Of a stretch of DNA of 64,000 nt, positions 44,949-53,825 are shown in pieces. Origin of the DNA: Achromobacter pestifer (GTDB lineage Bacteria; Pseudomonadota; Gammaproteobacteria; Burkholderiales; Burkholderiaceae_B). Location: the NCBI RefSeq assembly GCF_013267355.1, contig NZ_CP053985.1, positions 4,960,001-5,024,000 of the forward strand, written 5' to 3'. The notes below the pieces were generated by a model, which was not told where the DNA came from, searched no databases, and was given only the letters and a program-made list of their open reading frames with translations. Made by a program: the position numbers and the translations under genes. Within the stretch, counting starts at the first letter, position 1. Each line of letters opens with the position of its first letter.

Positions 44949-46232
44949 ATGGAAATGAACACATTGGAGGCCGTCAGCGGCATCCGCATCGACGGCAGCC
45001 GTCTTTGGAACTCGTTGATGGAGCTGGCCCGCATCGGCGCCACCGACAAGGGGGGAGTGTGCCGGCTGGCGCTGAGCGACCTGGACCGGCAGGGCCGCGA
45101 CCTGGTCTGCGCCTGGGCCCGGGAGCTGGGTTGCAGCGTGCGCGTGGACGCCATCGGCAATATCTTCATGCGCCGCCCGGGCCTGCGCGATGAGCTGCCC
45201 GCCGTGATGACCGGCAGCCATATCGACACCCAGCCCACCGGCGGCAAGTTCGACGGCAACTACGGCGTGCTCGCCGGCATCGAGGTTCTGCGCACCCTGC
45301 ATGAGCGCGGCATCGCCACCGAAGCGCCGCTGGAAGTGGTGGTGTGGACCAACGAAGAGGGCTCGCGCTTCGTGCCGGTGATGATGGGCTCGGGCGTGTA
45401 CGCGGGCGCCTTTACGCTGGAGCATGCGCTGGCGGCGCGGGACCGCGACGGCGTCAGCGTGGACCAGGCGCTGCGCGCCATCGGCTACGCGGGTCCGGAG
45501 CCTGCCCGGCCGGGAGCCGTCGGCGCCTACTTCGAGGCGCACATCGAGCAAGGCCCCATCCTGGAGGACCGCGGCATCACCATCGGCGCGGTGCAGGGCG
45601 CCTTGGGCCAGCGCTGGTACGACGTGGTCATCACCGGCCAGGAAGCGCATGCCGGGCCCACGCCCATGGAACTGCGCCGCGACGCCTTGCTGACCGCTTC
45701 CAGGCTGGTGCTGGAGGTCAACCGGATCGCGCTGGAGCACGCGCCGCATGGCCGCGGCACGGTGGGCTGCATCGACAGCTTCCCGAACTCGCGCAACGTG
45801 ATCCCGGGCCGGGTGGCGCTCACCGTGGACCTGCGCGCCGCCGATGACGCCACGCTGGACAGCATGGCCGCGGCGTTCGCCCGCGTCTGCGAGGAACTGG
45901 CCGAGCCGGGCCGCTTCCAGGTCGAAAGCAAGGAGGTGGTGTATTTCCCGCCGCAGCCCTTCGAGCCCCGGCTGGTGCAGGCGATCCGCGACGGCGCGCG
46001 CACGCTGGGCCTGGATTCGCTGGATGTGATCAGCGGCGCGGGCCACGACGCGGTCTACATGGCGCGGGTGGCGCCCACCGCCATGATCTTCGTGCCGTGC
46101 AAGGATGGCATCAGCCACAACGAGATCGAGGACGCGCAGCCCGAGCATCTGGAGGCGGGCTGCAATGTGCTGCTGCACGCCATGTTGCGCTGCTGCGGGC
46201 GTATCCAGCTTGCGGAAGGAGGCGCGCAATGA
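44949..46232 (+). CDS. M20 family amidase/Zn hydrolase (N-carbamoyl-L-amino acid hydrolase type)
   Basis: 427-aa dinuclear metallo-amidohydrolase of the AmaB/AllC/beta-ureidopropionase group. Metal ligands are visible in GSHIDTQPTGGKFDGNYGVLAG, TNEEGSRF, AHIEQGP and the C-terminal SHNEIED; the substrate motif GAVQGALGQRWYDVVITGQEAHAGPTPM is typical. The ATG at 44949 has an AAGGGA site; an upstream in-frame ATG at 44919 is less likely. Cotranscribed with the importer and with the MlrC gene, whose ATG overlaps its stop. Probably cleaves an imported N-carbamoyl or amide compound. Confidence 0.88.
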   Translation: MEMNTLEAVSGIRIDGSRLWNSLMELARIGATDKGGVCRLALSDLDRQGRDLVCAWARELGCSVRVDAIGNIFMRRPGLRDELPAVMTGSHIDTQPTGGKFDGNYGVLAGIEVLRTLHERGIATEAPLEVVVWTNEEGSRFVPVMMGSGVYAGAFTLEHALAARDRDGVSVDQALRAIGYAGPEPARPGAVGAYFEAHIEQGPILEDRGITIGAVQGALGQRWYDVVITGQEAHAGPTPMELRRDALLTASRLVLEVNRIALEHAPHGRGTVGCIDSFPNSRNVIPGRVALTVDLRAADDATLDSMAAAFARVCEELAEPGRFQVESKEVVYFPPQPFEPRLVQAIRDGARTLGLDSLDVISGAGHDAVYMARVAPTAMIFVPCKDGISHNEIEDAQPEHLEAGCNVLLHAMLRCCGRIQLAEGGAQ

Positions 46233-47737
46233 AGGCGCTGCTCGCAAGGCTGAACCATGAAACCAACACCTTCTCGCCGGTGCCCACGCCCTTGTCGGCC
46301 TTCGGCAACGGCGGTCCCGCCTACGATGCGGCGGCCTACGAAGAAAACAAGGGCAAGCGCACGGCGATGTCGGCTTTCATAGACCTGGCCGAAGCGCGCG
46401 GCGCCGAGCTGGTCACGCCGGTCTCGGCCACCGCCTATCCCAGCGGCCGGGTCGACGGCCAAGCCTATGCGGAACTCTGCGACCGCATCGTGGCCGCCGC
46501 GCCGGGTTGCGACGTCATCCTGCTGGATCTGCATGGCGCCATGGCGGTGGAGACCACCGACGACGGCGAGGGCGACCTGCTCGAACGCTTGCGCGCCGCC
46601 GCGCCCGGCGCGCCGATCGCGGTGGCGCTGGACCTGCACGGCAACGTCACGCAGAAGATGATGGACAACGCCGACGTCATCGTCAGCTTCAAGACCTATC
46701 CCCATATCGACATGTACGAAACCGGCGAGCACGCCGGCAGGCTGCTGTTCGCGGGCATTGACGGCCTGTGCAAGCCGGTCATGGCGTGGCGCCGGCTGCC
46801 GCTGGTGTCGCATTCCCTGCGCAGCAACACCGCCGAAGGGGCCATGCGCGCCGCCGTCGATGCGGCGCGCCAGGCGGAGGCCGCGGGGACGCTGGGCGTG
46901 TCGGTGCTGGCGGGCTTCGGCCTGGCCGACATCCCGCATCCCTGCGTCAGCGTGGTGGCGGTCGCCGACGGCGATCGCGCCGAGGCGGAGCGCGTGGCGG
47001 GCGAGATCGCCGCCCTGATCTGGGAGCAGCGCGACGGCTTTTTCTACGACAGCGAGCCGCTGGCTGAGTCGCTGGCGCGCGCCAAGGCCCTGACCGAGGG
47101 CGCAAGCAAGCCGGTGCTGCTGCTGGACCACGGCGACAACTGCATGAGCGGCGGCACCTGTGACACCCTGGACGTGCTGATGGCCGCGCTGGATGCCGGA
47201 TTGGAAGGGATTCAGGCCGGGCTGTATTGCGACCCCGAAGCCGTCGCCGAGCTGACCCGCGCCGGCGTCGGCGCCACGGTCGAGCTGCCGGTGGGCAACA
47301 AGCGCGCCATCGATGAGATCGGCCGGGCGGCGCAGCCCGTCACGCTGCGCGGCACCGTGCGCGCGCTGAGCAACGGCGAATACGTGATCAGCGGCCCGAC
47401 CTATACCGGACAACTGGCCTGCATGGGCCGCAGCGCGGTGCTGGACATAGGCGCCGCGCAACTGGTGCTGACCGAGCAGACCCACGAGCCCTGGGACCTG
47501 GGCGTGTTCCAAAGCCTGGGCCTGGATCCGTCCCGCGCCCGCTTCGTGCTGGTGAAGTCGCGCATGTACTGCCGGCCGGTGTTCGTGCCGATCTCCCAGG
47601 CGCTGGTCGAATGCGACAGCCCAGGCGTGACCAGCTCCGACTGGTCGCTGTTCGAATTCCGCAGGCGCGCGAGGCCGCTATACCCGCTGGAACCCATGGC
47701 GGCGGCAGACTACGACCCTCGCGAAGGGCGTCGATAA
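46229..47737 (+). CDS. M81 family metallopeptidase (MlrC/microcystinase C-like)
   Basis: 502-aa protein of the MlrC family. Typical motifs: LNHETNTFSPVPTPLSAF, LDLHGAM near 96, ALDLHGNVT, FKTYPHIDMYETG and LLLDHGDNCMSGG; the His/Asp residues form the zinc site. MlrC-family members hydrolyse short peptides or amides. It overlaps the M20 gene by 4 bases and ends the operon, so it is likely a second hydrolytic step on the imported compound. The exact substrate is unknown. Confidence 0.87.
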   Translation: MKALLARLNHETNTFSPVPTPLSAFGNGGPAYDAAAYEENKGKRTAMSAFIDLAEARGAELVTPVSATAYPSGRVDGQAYAELCDRIVAAAPGCDVILLDLHGAMAVETTDDGEGDLLERLRAAAPGAPIAVALDLHGNVTQKMMDNADVIVSFKTYPHIDMYETGEHAGRLLFAGIDGLCKPVMAWRRLPLVSHSLRSNTAEGAMRAAVDAARQAEAAGTLGVSVLAGFGLADIPHPCVSVVAVADGDRAEAERVAGEIAALIWEQRDGFFYDSEPLAESLARAKALTEGASKPVLLLDHGDNCMSGGTCDTLDVLMAALDAGLEGIQAGLYCDPEAVAELTRAGVGATVELPVGNKRAIDEIGRAAQPVTLRGTVRALSNGEYVISGPTYTGQLACMGRSAVLDIGAAQLVLTEQTHEPWDLGVFQSLGLDPSRARFVLVKSRMYCRPVFVPISQALVECDSPGVTSSDWSLFEFRRRARPLYPLEPMAAADYDPREGRR

Positions 47738-47814
47738 ATTCGGCGGGAAGAGGGCGCCGCCACGCGCGGCAGCTGTGGCGCCCGGGCAACGGACATTCTC
47801 AAACAAAAAGTAAC

Positions 47815-47833
47815 ATAAATGAGAATGATTCCG
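47815..47833. promoter_or_regulatory. Fur box-like site
   Basis: ATAAATGAGAATGATTCCG matches the 19-bp Fur consensus well in its GAGAATGATT core. TAGAAT lies downstream at 47841. Located 160 bases upstream of the TonB-dependent receptor. Confidence 0.6.
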
Positions 47834-47990
47834 TTTGCCGTAGAATGGGGCGCTCAGTGATCCCAACCCCCTTTGGTGCAGCCGGCCCGGCAAGGCCCTG
47901 GCCTTCCGGCATATTCCAGACGCATCCGTAGTTCTCCAGTGCGCGCGTGACCCCATCGGGATTTTGATATCTGCCTGCGAACTTCCCGAC

Positions 47991-50195
47991 ATGAAAATCC
48001 GAACTCTTGCCTGCATGGCCGCCGCGCTGCCGTGCTATCTCCCCGTTGCCCAAGCCCAATCCACGTCCGATCAGGCCGGCTCCGTCGTTTCCATGGACGC
48101 CATCAAGGTCGAGGCCAGCGCCGATGCCTCGGCCGGCGGCCTGGCCGAACCCTTTGCCGGCGGGCAGGTTGCGCGCGGCGGCCGCATCGGCCTGTTTGGC
48201 ACCCAAGACGTCATGGACACGCCGTTCAGCATCACCAGCTATACCAATGAACTGATCCAGGACCGGCAGGCCCGCAGCGTGGGCGACGTATTGCAGAACG
48301 ATTCGGGCGTGCGCGTGGCGCGCGGCTTCGGCAACTTCCAGGAGTCGTACTTCATCCGCGGCTTCATCCTGAGTTCGGACGACGTGGCCTACAACGGCCT
48401 CTACAGCCTGTTGCCGCGCCAGTACATCGCCACCGAGCTGTTCGAGCGCGTGGAAGTCCTGCGCGGCGCCTCGACCTTCCTGACGGGCGCCTCGCCCGGC
48501 GGGGGCGGCATCGGCGGCGTGATCAATCTGGTGCCCAAGCGCGCGCCGAATGAACCGCTGACCCGTGTCACCACCGGCGTGTCCAGCGGCGGGCAGTTCC
48601 AACTGTCCACCGACATCGCCCGCCGCTTCGGTCCCGGCGACAGCACCGGCATCCGGCTCAACGCCGCGCAGCGCAGCGGCGACACCGGCATCGACGATGA
48701 ACACTCGCGCACCAGCCTGGTATCGCTGGGCCTGGACTGGCGCTCGGCCGACACCCGCCTGTCCGCGGACATAGGCTGGCAGGAAAACAAGCTCAAGCGC
48801 GCGCGTCCCAACGTGACGCTGGGCGCCGGCGTCACCAAAGTGCCCGACGCGCCCGACGCCAGTTCCAACTATGCGCAGCCCTGGTCCTATTCGAACGAGC
48901 GCGACGTCTTCGGCACGGTGCGCGCCGAACACGATTTCAGCGACAAGCTGACCGCCTACGCGGCCTTTGGCATGCGCCGCAGCGACGAGGCGAACTCGCT
49001 GGGCAATGTCACGCTGACCAATGGCAGCACGGGCGCGGGCACCTTCTACCGCTTCGACAACACCCGCGAGGACAGTGTGAACACGGGCGAACTGGGCCTG
49101 CGCGGCAAAGTGCGTACCGGCCCGGTGGGCCACGAGTTCGTCGTGTCGGCATCCTTCTTCGACCTGAAGAAGAAGAACGCCTATGTGATGGACTGGCAGA
49201 ACACGTATCCCACCAACATCTACAACCCGATTTCGTATGACAAGCCGCCGTTCAGCGCCACCGCGCTGCGCGGCAACGACCTGGACGACCCGGCGCTGCA
49301 AGGCCGTACCCGCCTGAGCAGCTACGCCATCGGCGATACGCTGTCGTTCCTGGACGACAAGGTGCTGCTCACGGCCGGCATCCGCCATCAGCGCTTGTCG
49401 CAACGTGACTACGCGTACAACACCGGCAAGGAAAACGGCGCCTACGACGCCAGCCACAACTCGCCCGCCGCGGGCCTCGTCGTCAAGGTCGCGCCCAGCG
49501 TTTCGCTGTACGCGAACTACATCGAGGCGCTGGTCGCGGGACCGACCGCCCCGGCCAATGCGGGCGGCAAGCCGGTGCCCAACGCCGGCCAGAGTCTGCC
49601 GCCGTTTGTCTCCAAGCAGAAGGAAATCGGCGCGAAGTACGAGGCAGATGGTCTGGGGGCAGGACTGGCCTTGTTCTCCACCGACAAGCCGCGCGCCATG
49701 TACAACGCCAGCAACGAGCTGACGACCTCGGGCAAGGACCGCCATCAGGGTGTTGAACTGACGATGTACGGCGAACCCATCAAGAGCGTGCGCCTGCTGG
49801 GTGGCCTGACCTGGCTGGACGCCAAGCAGCGCTCCACCGGCAACCCGTCCATCGACGGCAACCGCGTGATCGGCGTGCCGCGCTTCCAGGCCAACATGGG
49901 CGTGGAGTGGGACATCCCCGGCGTGCCGGGCCTGGCCGTGGACGGCCGCGTGGTCTATACCGGCTCGTCCTACGCGGACGACGCCAACACGCTCAAGGTC
50001 CCGGGCTGGACCCGCTTCGATGCGGGCCTGCGCTACATGATGGATGTGGACGGCCACGTCGTGACCCTGCGCGCCCGCGTGGACAACATCGCCAACCGCA
50101 ACTACTGGTCCTCGGTGGGCGGCTATCCGGGCAACGGCTACCTGGTGCTGGGCGGACCGCGCACCTTCTCGCTCAGCGCGAGCATGGACTTCTGA
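47991..50195 (+). CDS. TonB-dependent siderophore receptor
   Basis: 734-aa outer-membrane receptor for a ferric siderophore. Signal peptide MKIRTLACMAAALPCYLPVAQA; TonB-box/linker region about 35-60; plug domain (DTPFSITSYTNELI... SVGDVLQNDSGVRVARGFGNFQESYFIRGF, about 80-220); 22-stranded barrel ending LGGPRTFSLSASMDF with terminal Phe. The ATG at 47991 gives the signal peptide. A Fur-like box upstream indicates iron repression. No siderophore synthesis or ABC uptake gene is adjacent. Confidence 0.93.
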   Translation: MKIRTLACMAAALPCYLPVAQAQSTSDQAGSVVSMDAIKVEASADASAGGLAEPFAGGQVARGGRIGLFGTQDVMDTPFSITSYTNELIQDRQARSVGDVLQNDSGVRVARGFGNFQESYFIRGFILSSDDVAYNGLYSLLPRQYIATELFERVEVLRGASTFLTGASPGGGGIGGVINLVPKRAPNEPLTRVTTGVSSGGQFQLSTDIARRFGPGDSTGIRLNAAQRSGDTGIDDEHSRTSLVSLGLDWRSADTRLSADIGWQENKLKRARPNVTLGAGVTKVPDAPDASSNYAQPWSYSNERDVFGTVRAEHDFSDKLTAYAAFGMRRSDEANSLGNVTLTNGSTGAGTFYRFDNTREDSVNTGELGLRGKVRTGPVGHEFVVSASFFDLKKKNAYVMDWQNTYPTNIYNPISYDKPPFSATALRGNDLDDPALQGRTRLSSYAIGDTLSFLDDKVLLTAGIRHQRLSQRDYAYNTGKENGAYDASHNSPAAGLVVKVAPSVSLYANYIEALVAGPTAPANAGGKPVPNAGQSLPPFVSKQKEIGAKYEADGLGAGLALFSTDKPRAMYNASNELTTSGKDRHQGVELTMYGEPIKSVRLLGGLTWLDAKQRSTGNPSIDGNRVIGVPRFQANMGVEWDIPGVPGLAVDGRVVYTGSSYADDANTLKVPGWTRFDAGLRYMMDVDGHVVTLRARVDNIANRNYWSSVGGYPGNGYLVLGGPRTFSLSASMDF

Positions 50196-50208
50196 TTTCA
50201 GGCGGCGT

Positions 50209-50808
50209 TCACCAGAACCAGCCGCCGCGCGTCAGATCCGCCTCGCAGCCCTTGTACTGCGAGGCGAACTTCTGGGCCCGCGCCTGCACCTTCTGCGATA
50301 CGGTCTTGAGCCAGGCCTTGCGGTCATAGCTGCGGTTGCGGTAGCCGGTCCAGCCTTCGTGGTAGTTCAGGTATTGGCCGTAGGCATCCGACTTGGACAC
50401 GCCGTTGATGCGTTGGGTCTTGTTCATGTACCAGCCCATGAAATCCAGCGCGTCGGCGAAGTCGTCGCGGCTGGAACCCCAGCCACCGGCATCTTTCTTG
50501 TAGTCGTCCCAGGTTTCGTCCTTGACCTGGGCGTAGCCATAGGCGGAACTGACGCGGCCCCAGGGGATGAAGCCCAGGAAGTAATAACGCGGCGGCACGG
50601 CGTCATGCTTGAAGGAAGACTCCTGGTACATCATGGCCATGGGCACCGGCACGGGTGCGCCCCATTTTTTCTGTACCTTCAGGGCGGCATCGTGCCAGTC
50701 CGGTTTTTCGCGAAAGATGGCGCAGATATTTTCGGGATTCGAGGGCGGCGCGGTGGCGCAGCCGGCAAGCGCCAGCAGTAGCAGCGGCGGCAGCAAGAGC
50801 CGGGTCAT
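50209..50808 (-). CDS. Lytic transglycosylase SLT-domain lipoprotein
   Basis: 199-aa lipoprotein: lipobox LAGC (Cys17), then a goose-lysozyme/SLT-like domain with catalytic Glu63 in MMYQESSFKHDA and the supporting motif SSAYGYAQVKDETWDDYK. It cleaves peptidoglycan glycan strands at the outer membrane. The ATG at 50808 has GGAGGAAG upstream and begins the lipoprotein signal. It ends 13 bases from the convergent receptor gene. Confidence 0.88.
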   Translation of the reverse strand: MTRLLLPPLLLLALAGCATAPPSNPENICAIFREKPDWHDAALKVQKKWGAPVPVPMAMMYQESSFKHDAVPPRYYFLGFIPWGRVSSAYGYAQVKDETWDDYKKDAGGWGSSRDDFADALDFMGWYMNKTQRINGVSKSDAYGQYLNYHEGWTGYRNRSYDRKAWLKTVSQKVQARAQKFASQYKGCEADLTRGGWFW

Positions 50809-50935
50809 TGGCGGTCTTCCTCCGGAGATCGGGGCAGGGGTGGGGCGGATGTCACAAGATACCGCGATTGTATGAAAACGTATCGTCCAAAAAGTTCCGT
50901 CCCCGAAATTCTCCGACCTATGCCGCACGCGCCAG

Positions 50936-50972
50936 GCAAAAAAAACGGCCCCGGGATTTCTCCGGGGCCGTC
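50936..50972 (-). terminator. Rho-independent terminator of acnB
   Basis: 10-bp stem ACGGCCCCGG/CCGGGGCCGT (50945-50954 with 50962-50971), 7-base loop, followed on the minus strand by a run of T (50938-50945). It lies 40 bases after the acnB stop. Confidence 0.78.
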
Positions 50973-51011
50973 TTGCGCGCGGCGCAGCCAGGCTGCGCTG
51001 CCCGTTGATGC

Positions 51012-53603
51012 TTAGACTTCGATGACGTCAGCGACGTCCTTGTAGTCCGGGATCTTGTCGAAGTTCAGGTACTGGTAGATCTGGTCGCCGCTCTTGTTGA
51101 TGACGCCCATGTCGGCCATGTACTCGTCCTTGGTCGGGATGCGGCCCAGCTTCGAGCAGATGGCGGCCAGTTCGGCCGAACCCAGGTAGACGTTGGTGTT
51201 CTTGCCCAGGCGATTCGGGAAGTTGCGGGTGCTGGTCGACATCACGGTCGCGCCTTCGCGCACCTGGGCCTGGTTGCCCATGCACAGCGAGCAGCCCGGC
51301 ATTTCCGTGCGTGCGCCGGCCGTGCCGAACACGCCGTAGTGGCCTTCCTCGGTCAGTTGCGTGGCGTCCATCTTGGTCGGCGGGGCAATCCACAGCTTGA
51401 CCGGGATGTCGCGCTTGCCTTCCAGCAGCTTGGAGGCTGCGCGGAAGTGGCCGATGTTGGTCATGCAGCTGCCGATGAACACTTCGTCGATCTTGGCGCC
51501 GGCGACTTCCGACAGCGTCTTCACGTCGTCGGGGTCGTTCGGGCAGGCCACGATGGGCTCGTGCACGTCGGCCAGGTCGATCTCGATCACGGCGGCGTAT
51601 TCGGCGTCGGCGTCCGGCTCCAGCAGCTTGGGGTCGGCCAGCCAGGCTTCCATGGCCTTGATGCGGCGGCCCAGCGTGCGCTCGTCTTCGTAGCCGTTGG
51701 CGATCATCCACTTCAGCATCACGATGTTGCTGTTGATGTATTCGATGATCGGTTCCTTGTTCAGGCGCACCGAGCAGCCGGCGGCCGAACGTTCGGCGGA
51801 GGCGTCCGACAGTTCAAAGGCTTGTTCGACCTTCAGGTCGGGCAGGCCTTCGATTTCCAGGATGCGGCCGGAGAAGATGTTCTTCTTGCCTTGCTTGGCG
51901 ACCGTCAGCAGGCCTTGCTTGATGGCGTACAACGGGATCGCGTTGACCAGGTCGCGCAGGGTCACGCCGGGCTGCAGCTTGCCCTTGAAGCGGACCAGTA
52001 CCGATTCCGGCATGTCCAGCGGCATCACGCCGGTGGCGGCGGCAAAGGCGACCAGGCCCGAGCCGGCCGGGAACGAGATGCCGATGGGGAAGCGGGTGTG
52101 CGAGTCGCCGCCGGTGCCGACGGTGTCGGGCAGCAGCATGCGGTTCAGCCAGGAGTGGATCACGCCGTCGCCGGGGCGCAGCGAGACGCCGCCGCGGGTG
52201 CTGATGAATTCCGGCAGGGTGTGGTGCGTTTTCACGTCCACGGGCTTCGGGTAGGCGGCGGTGTGGCAGAACGACTGCATCACCAGATCGGCCGAGAAGC
52301 CCAGGCAGGCCAGGTCCTTCAGTTCGTCGCGGGTCATGGGGCCGGTGGTGTCCTGGCTGCCGACCGAGGTCATCTTCGGTTCGCAGTAGGTGCCCGGGCG
52401 GATGCCCGTGCCTTCCGGCATGCCGCAGGCGCGGCCGACCATCTTCTGGGCCAGGGAGTAGCCCTTGCCGGTGTCCGCGGGGTCCTTCGGCAGGCGGAAC
52501 AGCGTCGAGGCCGGCAGGCCCAGCGCTTCGCGCGCCTTGGCGGTCAGGCCGCGGCCGATGATCAGCGGAATGCGGCCGCCGGCGCGCACTTCGTCGAACA
52601 GCACGTCGGACTTCACTTCGAATTCGGCGATGACTTCGCCGTTCTTCAAAGCCTTGCCGTCATAGGGGCGCAGTTCGACCACGTCGCCCATTTCCATCTT
52701 GGAAACGTCGAGTTCGATCGGCAGGGCGCCGGCGTCTTCCATGGTGTTGTAGAAGATCGGGGCGATCTTGTTGCCCAGGCACACGCCGCCGAAGCGCTTG
52801 TTCGGCACGAAGGGGATGTCTTCGCCGGTGAACCACAGCACCGAGTTGGTGGCCGACTTGCGCGACGAACCCGTGCCGACCACGTCGCCGACGTAGGCGA
52901 CCAGGTGGCCCTTTTCCTTCAGGGATTCGATGAACTTGACCGGACCGCGCTTGCCGTCTTCTTCCGGTTCGAACGCGGCGCCGTCGCGCTTGTTCTTCAG
53001 CATCGCCAGGGCGTGCATCGGGATGTCGGGGCGGGTGGTGGCGTCGGGGGCCGGCGACAGGTCGTCGGTGTTGGTTTCGCCAGGCACCTTGAAGACGGTG
53101 ATGGTCAGGCTTTGCGGCAGTTCCGGACGGCTGGTGAACCATTCGGCATCGGCCCAGCTTTGCATCACGGACTTGGCGTTGGCGTTGCCGCGGTCCGCCT
53201 TTTCCTTCACGTCGTGGAAGGCGTCGAACATCAACAGGGTCTTCTTCAGCGCAGCGGCGGCGATGGTGCCGATTTCAGCGTCGTCCAGCAGGTCGACCAG
53301 CGGGCCAATGTTGTAGCCGCCCAGCATCGTGCCGAGCAGTTCAGTCGCCTTGGCACGGCTGATCAGCGCACAAGCTTCCTTGCCCAGCGCCACGGCGGCC
53401 AGGTACGAAGCCTTGACCTTGGCGGCGTCGTCCACGCCGGCCGGCACACGGTGGGTCAGCAGCTCGACCAGGTTCTGCTCTTCGCCAGCGGGCGGGTTCT
53501 TGAGCAGTTCGATCAGTTCAGCGGTTTGTTTGGCCGTAAGGGGCAGCGGGGGGATCCCCAGAGCCGCGCGTTCGGCAACGTGTTGGCGGTAGTTATCCAG
53601 CAT
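51012..53603 (-). CDS. acnB: Aconitate hydratase B
   Basis: 863-aa AcnB-type aconitase, the main TCA-cycle enzyme in proteobacteria. It starts [22 protein letters not shown] with the AcnB-specific HEAT-like domain, followed by the swivel domain ([20 protein letters not shown]) and the Fe-S core with [13 protein letters not shown] and [10 protein letters not shown]. The ATG at 53603 matches family length; the open frame upstream to 53678 is not family sequence. A dyad identical to that of acnA lies 78-98 bases upstream. Confidence 0.96.
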   Translation of the reverse strand: MLDNYRQHVAERAALGIPPLPLTAKQTAELIELLKNPPAGEEQNLVELLTHRVPAGVDDAAKVKASYLAAVALGKEACALISRAKATELLGTMLGGYNIGPLVDLLDDAEIGTIAAAALKKTLLMFDAFHDVKEKADRGNANAKSVMQSWADAEWFTSRPELPQSLTITVFKVPGETNTDDLSPAPDATTRPDIPMHALAMLKNKRDGAAFEPEEDGKRGPVKFIESLKEKGHLVAYVGDVVGTGSSRKSATNSVLWFTGEDIPFVPNKRFGGVCLGNKIAPIFYNTMEDAGALPIELDVSKMEMGDVVELRPYDGKALKNGEVIAEFEVKSDVLFDEVRAGGRIPLIIGRGLTAKAREALGLPASTLFRLPKDPADTGKGYSLAQKMVGRACGMPEGTGIRPGTYCEPKMTSVGSQDTTGPMTRDELKDLACLGFSADLVMQSFCHTAAYPKPVDVKTHHTLPEFISTRGGVSLRPGDGVIHSWLNRMLLPDTVGTGGDSHTRFPIGISFPAGSGLVAFAAATGVMPLDMPESVLVRFKGKLQPGVTLRDLVNAIPLYAIKQGLLTVAKQGKKNIFSGRILEIEGLPDLKVEQAFELSDASAERSAAGCSVRLNKEPIIEYINSNIVMLKWMIANGYEDERTLGRRIKAMEAWLADPKLLEPDADAEYAAVIEIDLADVHEPIVACPNDPDDVKTLSEVAGAKIDEVFIGSCMTNIGHFRAASKLLEGKRDIPVKLWIAPPTKMDATQLTEEGHYGVFGTAGARTEMPGCSLCMGNQAQVREGATVMSTSTRNFPNRLGKNTNVYLGSAELAAICSKLGRIPTKDEYMADMGVINKSGDQIYQYLNFDKIPDYKDVADVIEV

Positions 53604-53680
53604 GTGAGGCCTGCTCAAAGTCGGGTTGGAAGAAGGGTTGTTCGCCGGATTGTAGAGGGAACAGGGGGACGCAAGCAAAT

Positions 53681-53701
53681 GTCTTATATCTTATATAAGA
53701 C
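53681..53701. promoter_or_regulatory. 21-bp operator-like dyad upstream of acnB
   Basis: Identical to the acnA element: half-sites GTCTTATAT and ATATAAGAC around CTT, with the same ATG and TTG flanks. The exact repetition about 19 kb away in front of the second aconitase gene strongly supports a shared regulatory role. Confidence 0.78.
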
Positions 53702-53825
53702 TTGCGGCCATAGCTGTTGCTTAAGGGCGACGCGCAGCCGGCGGAGCCGGCCGAGGGGGGGCTGCGGGTGCGCGCCTGCCGGGGCAGTCCGGGCGTGCGC
53801 TGAGGGGCGCGCCCGGCGGGACGGC

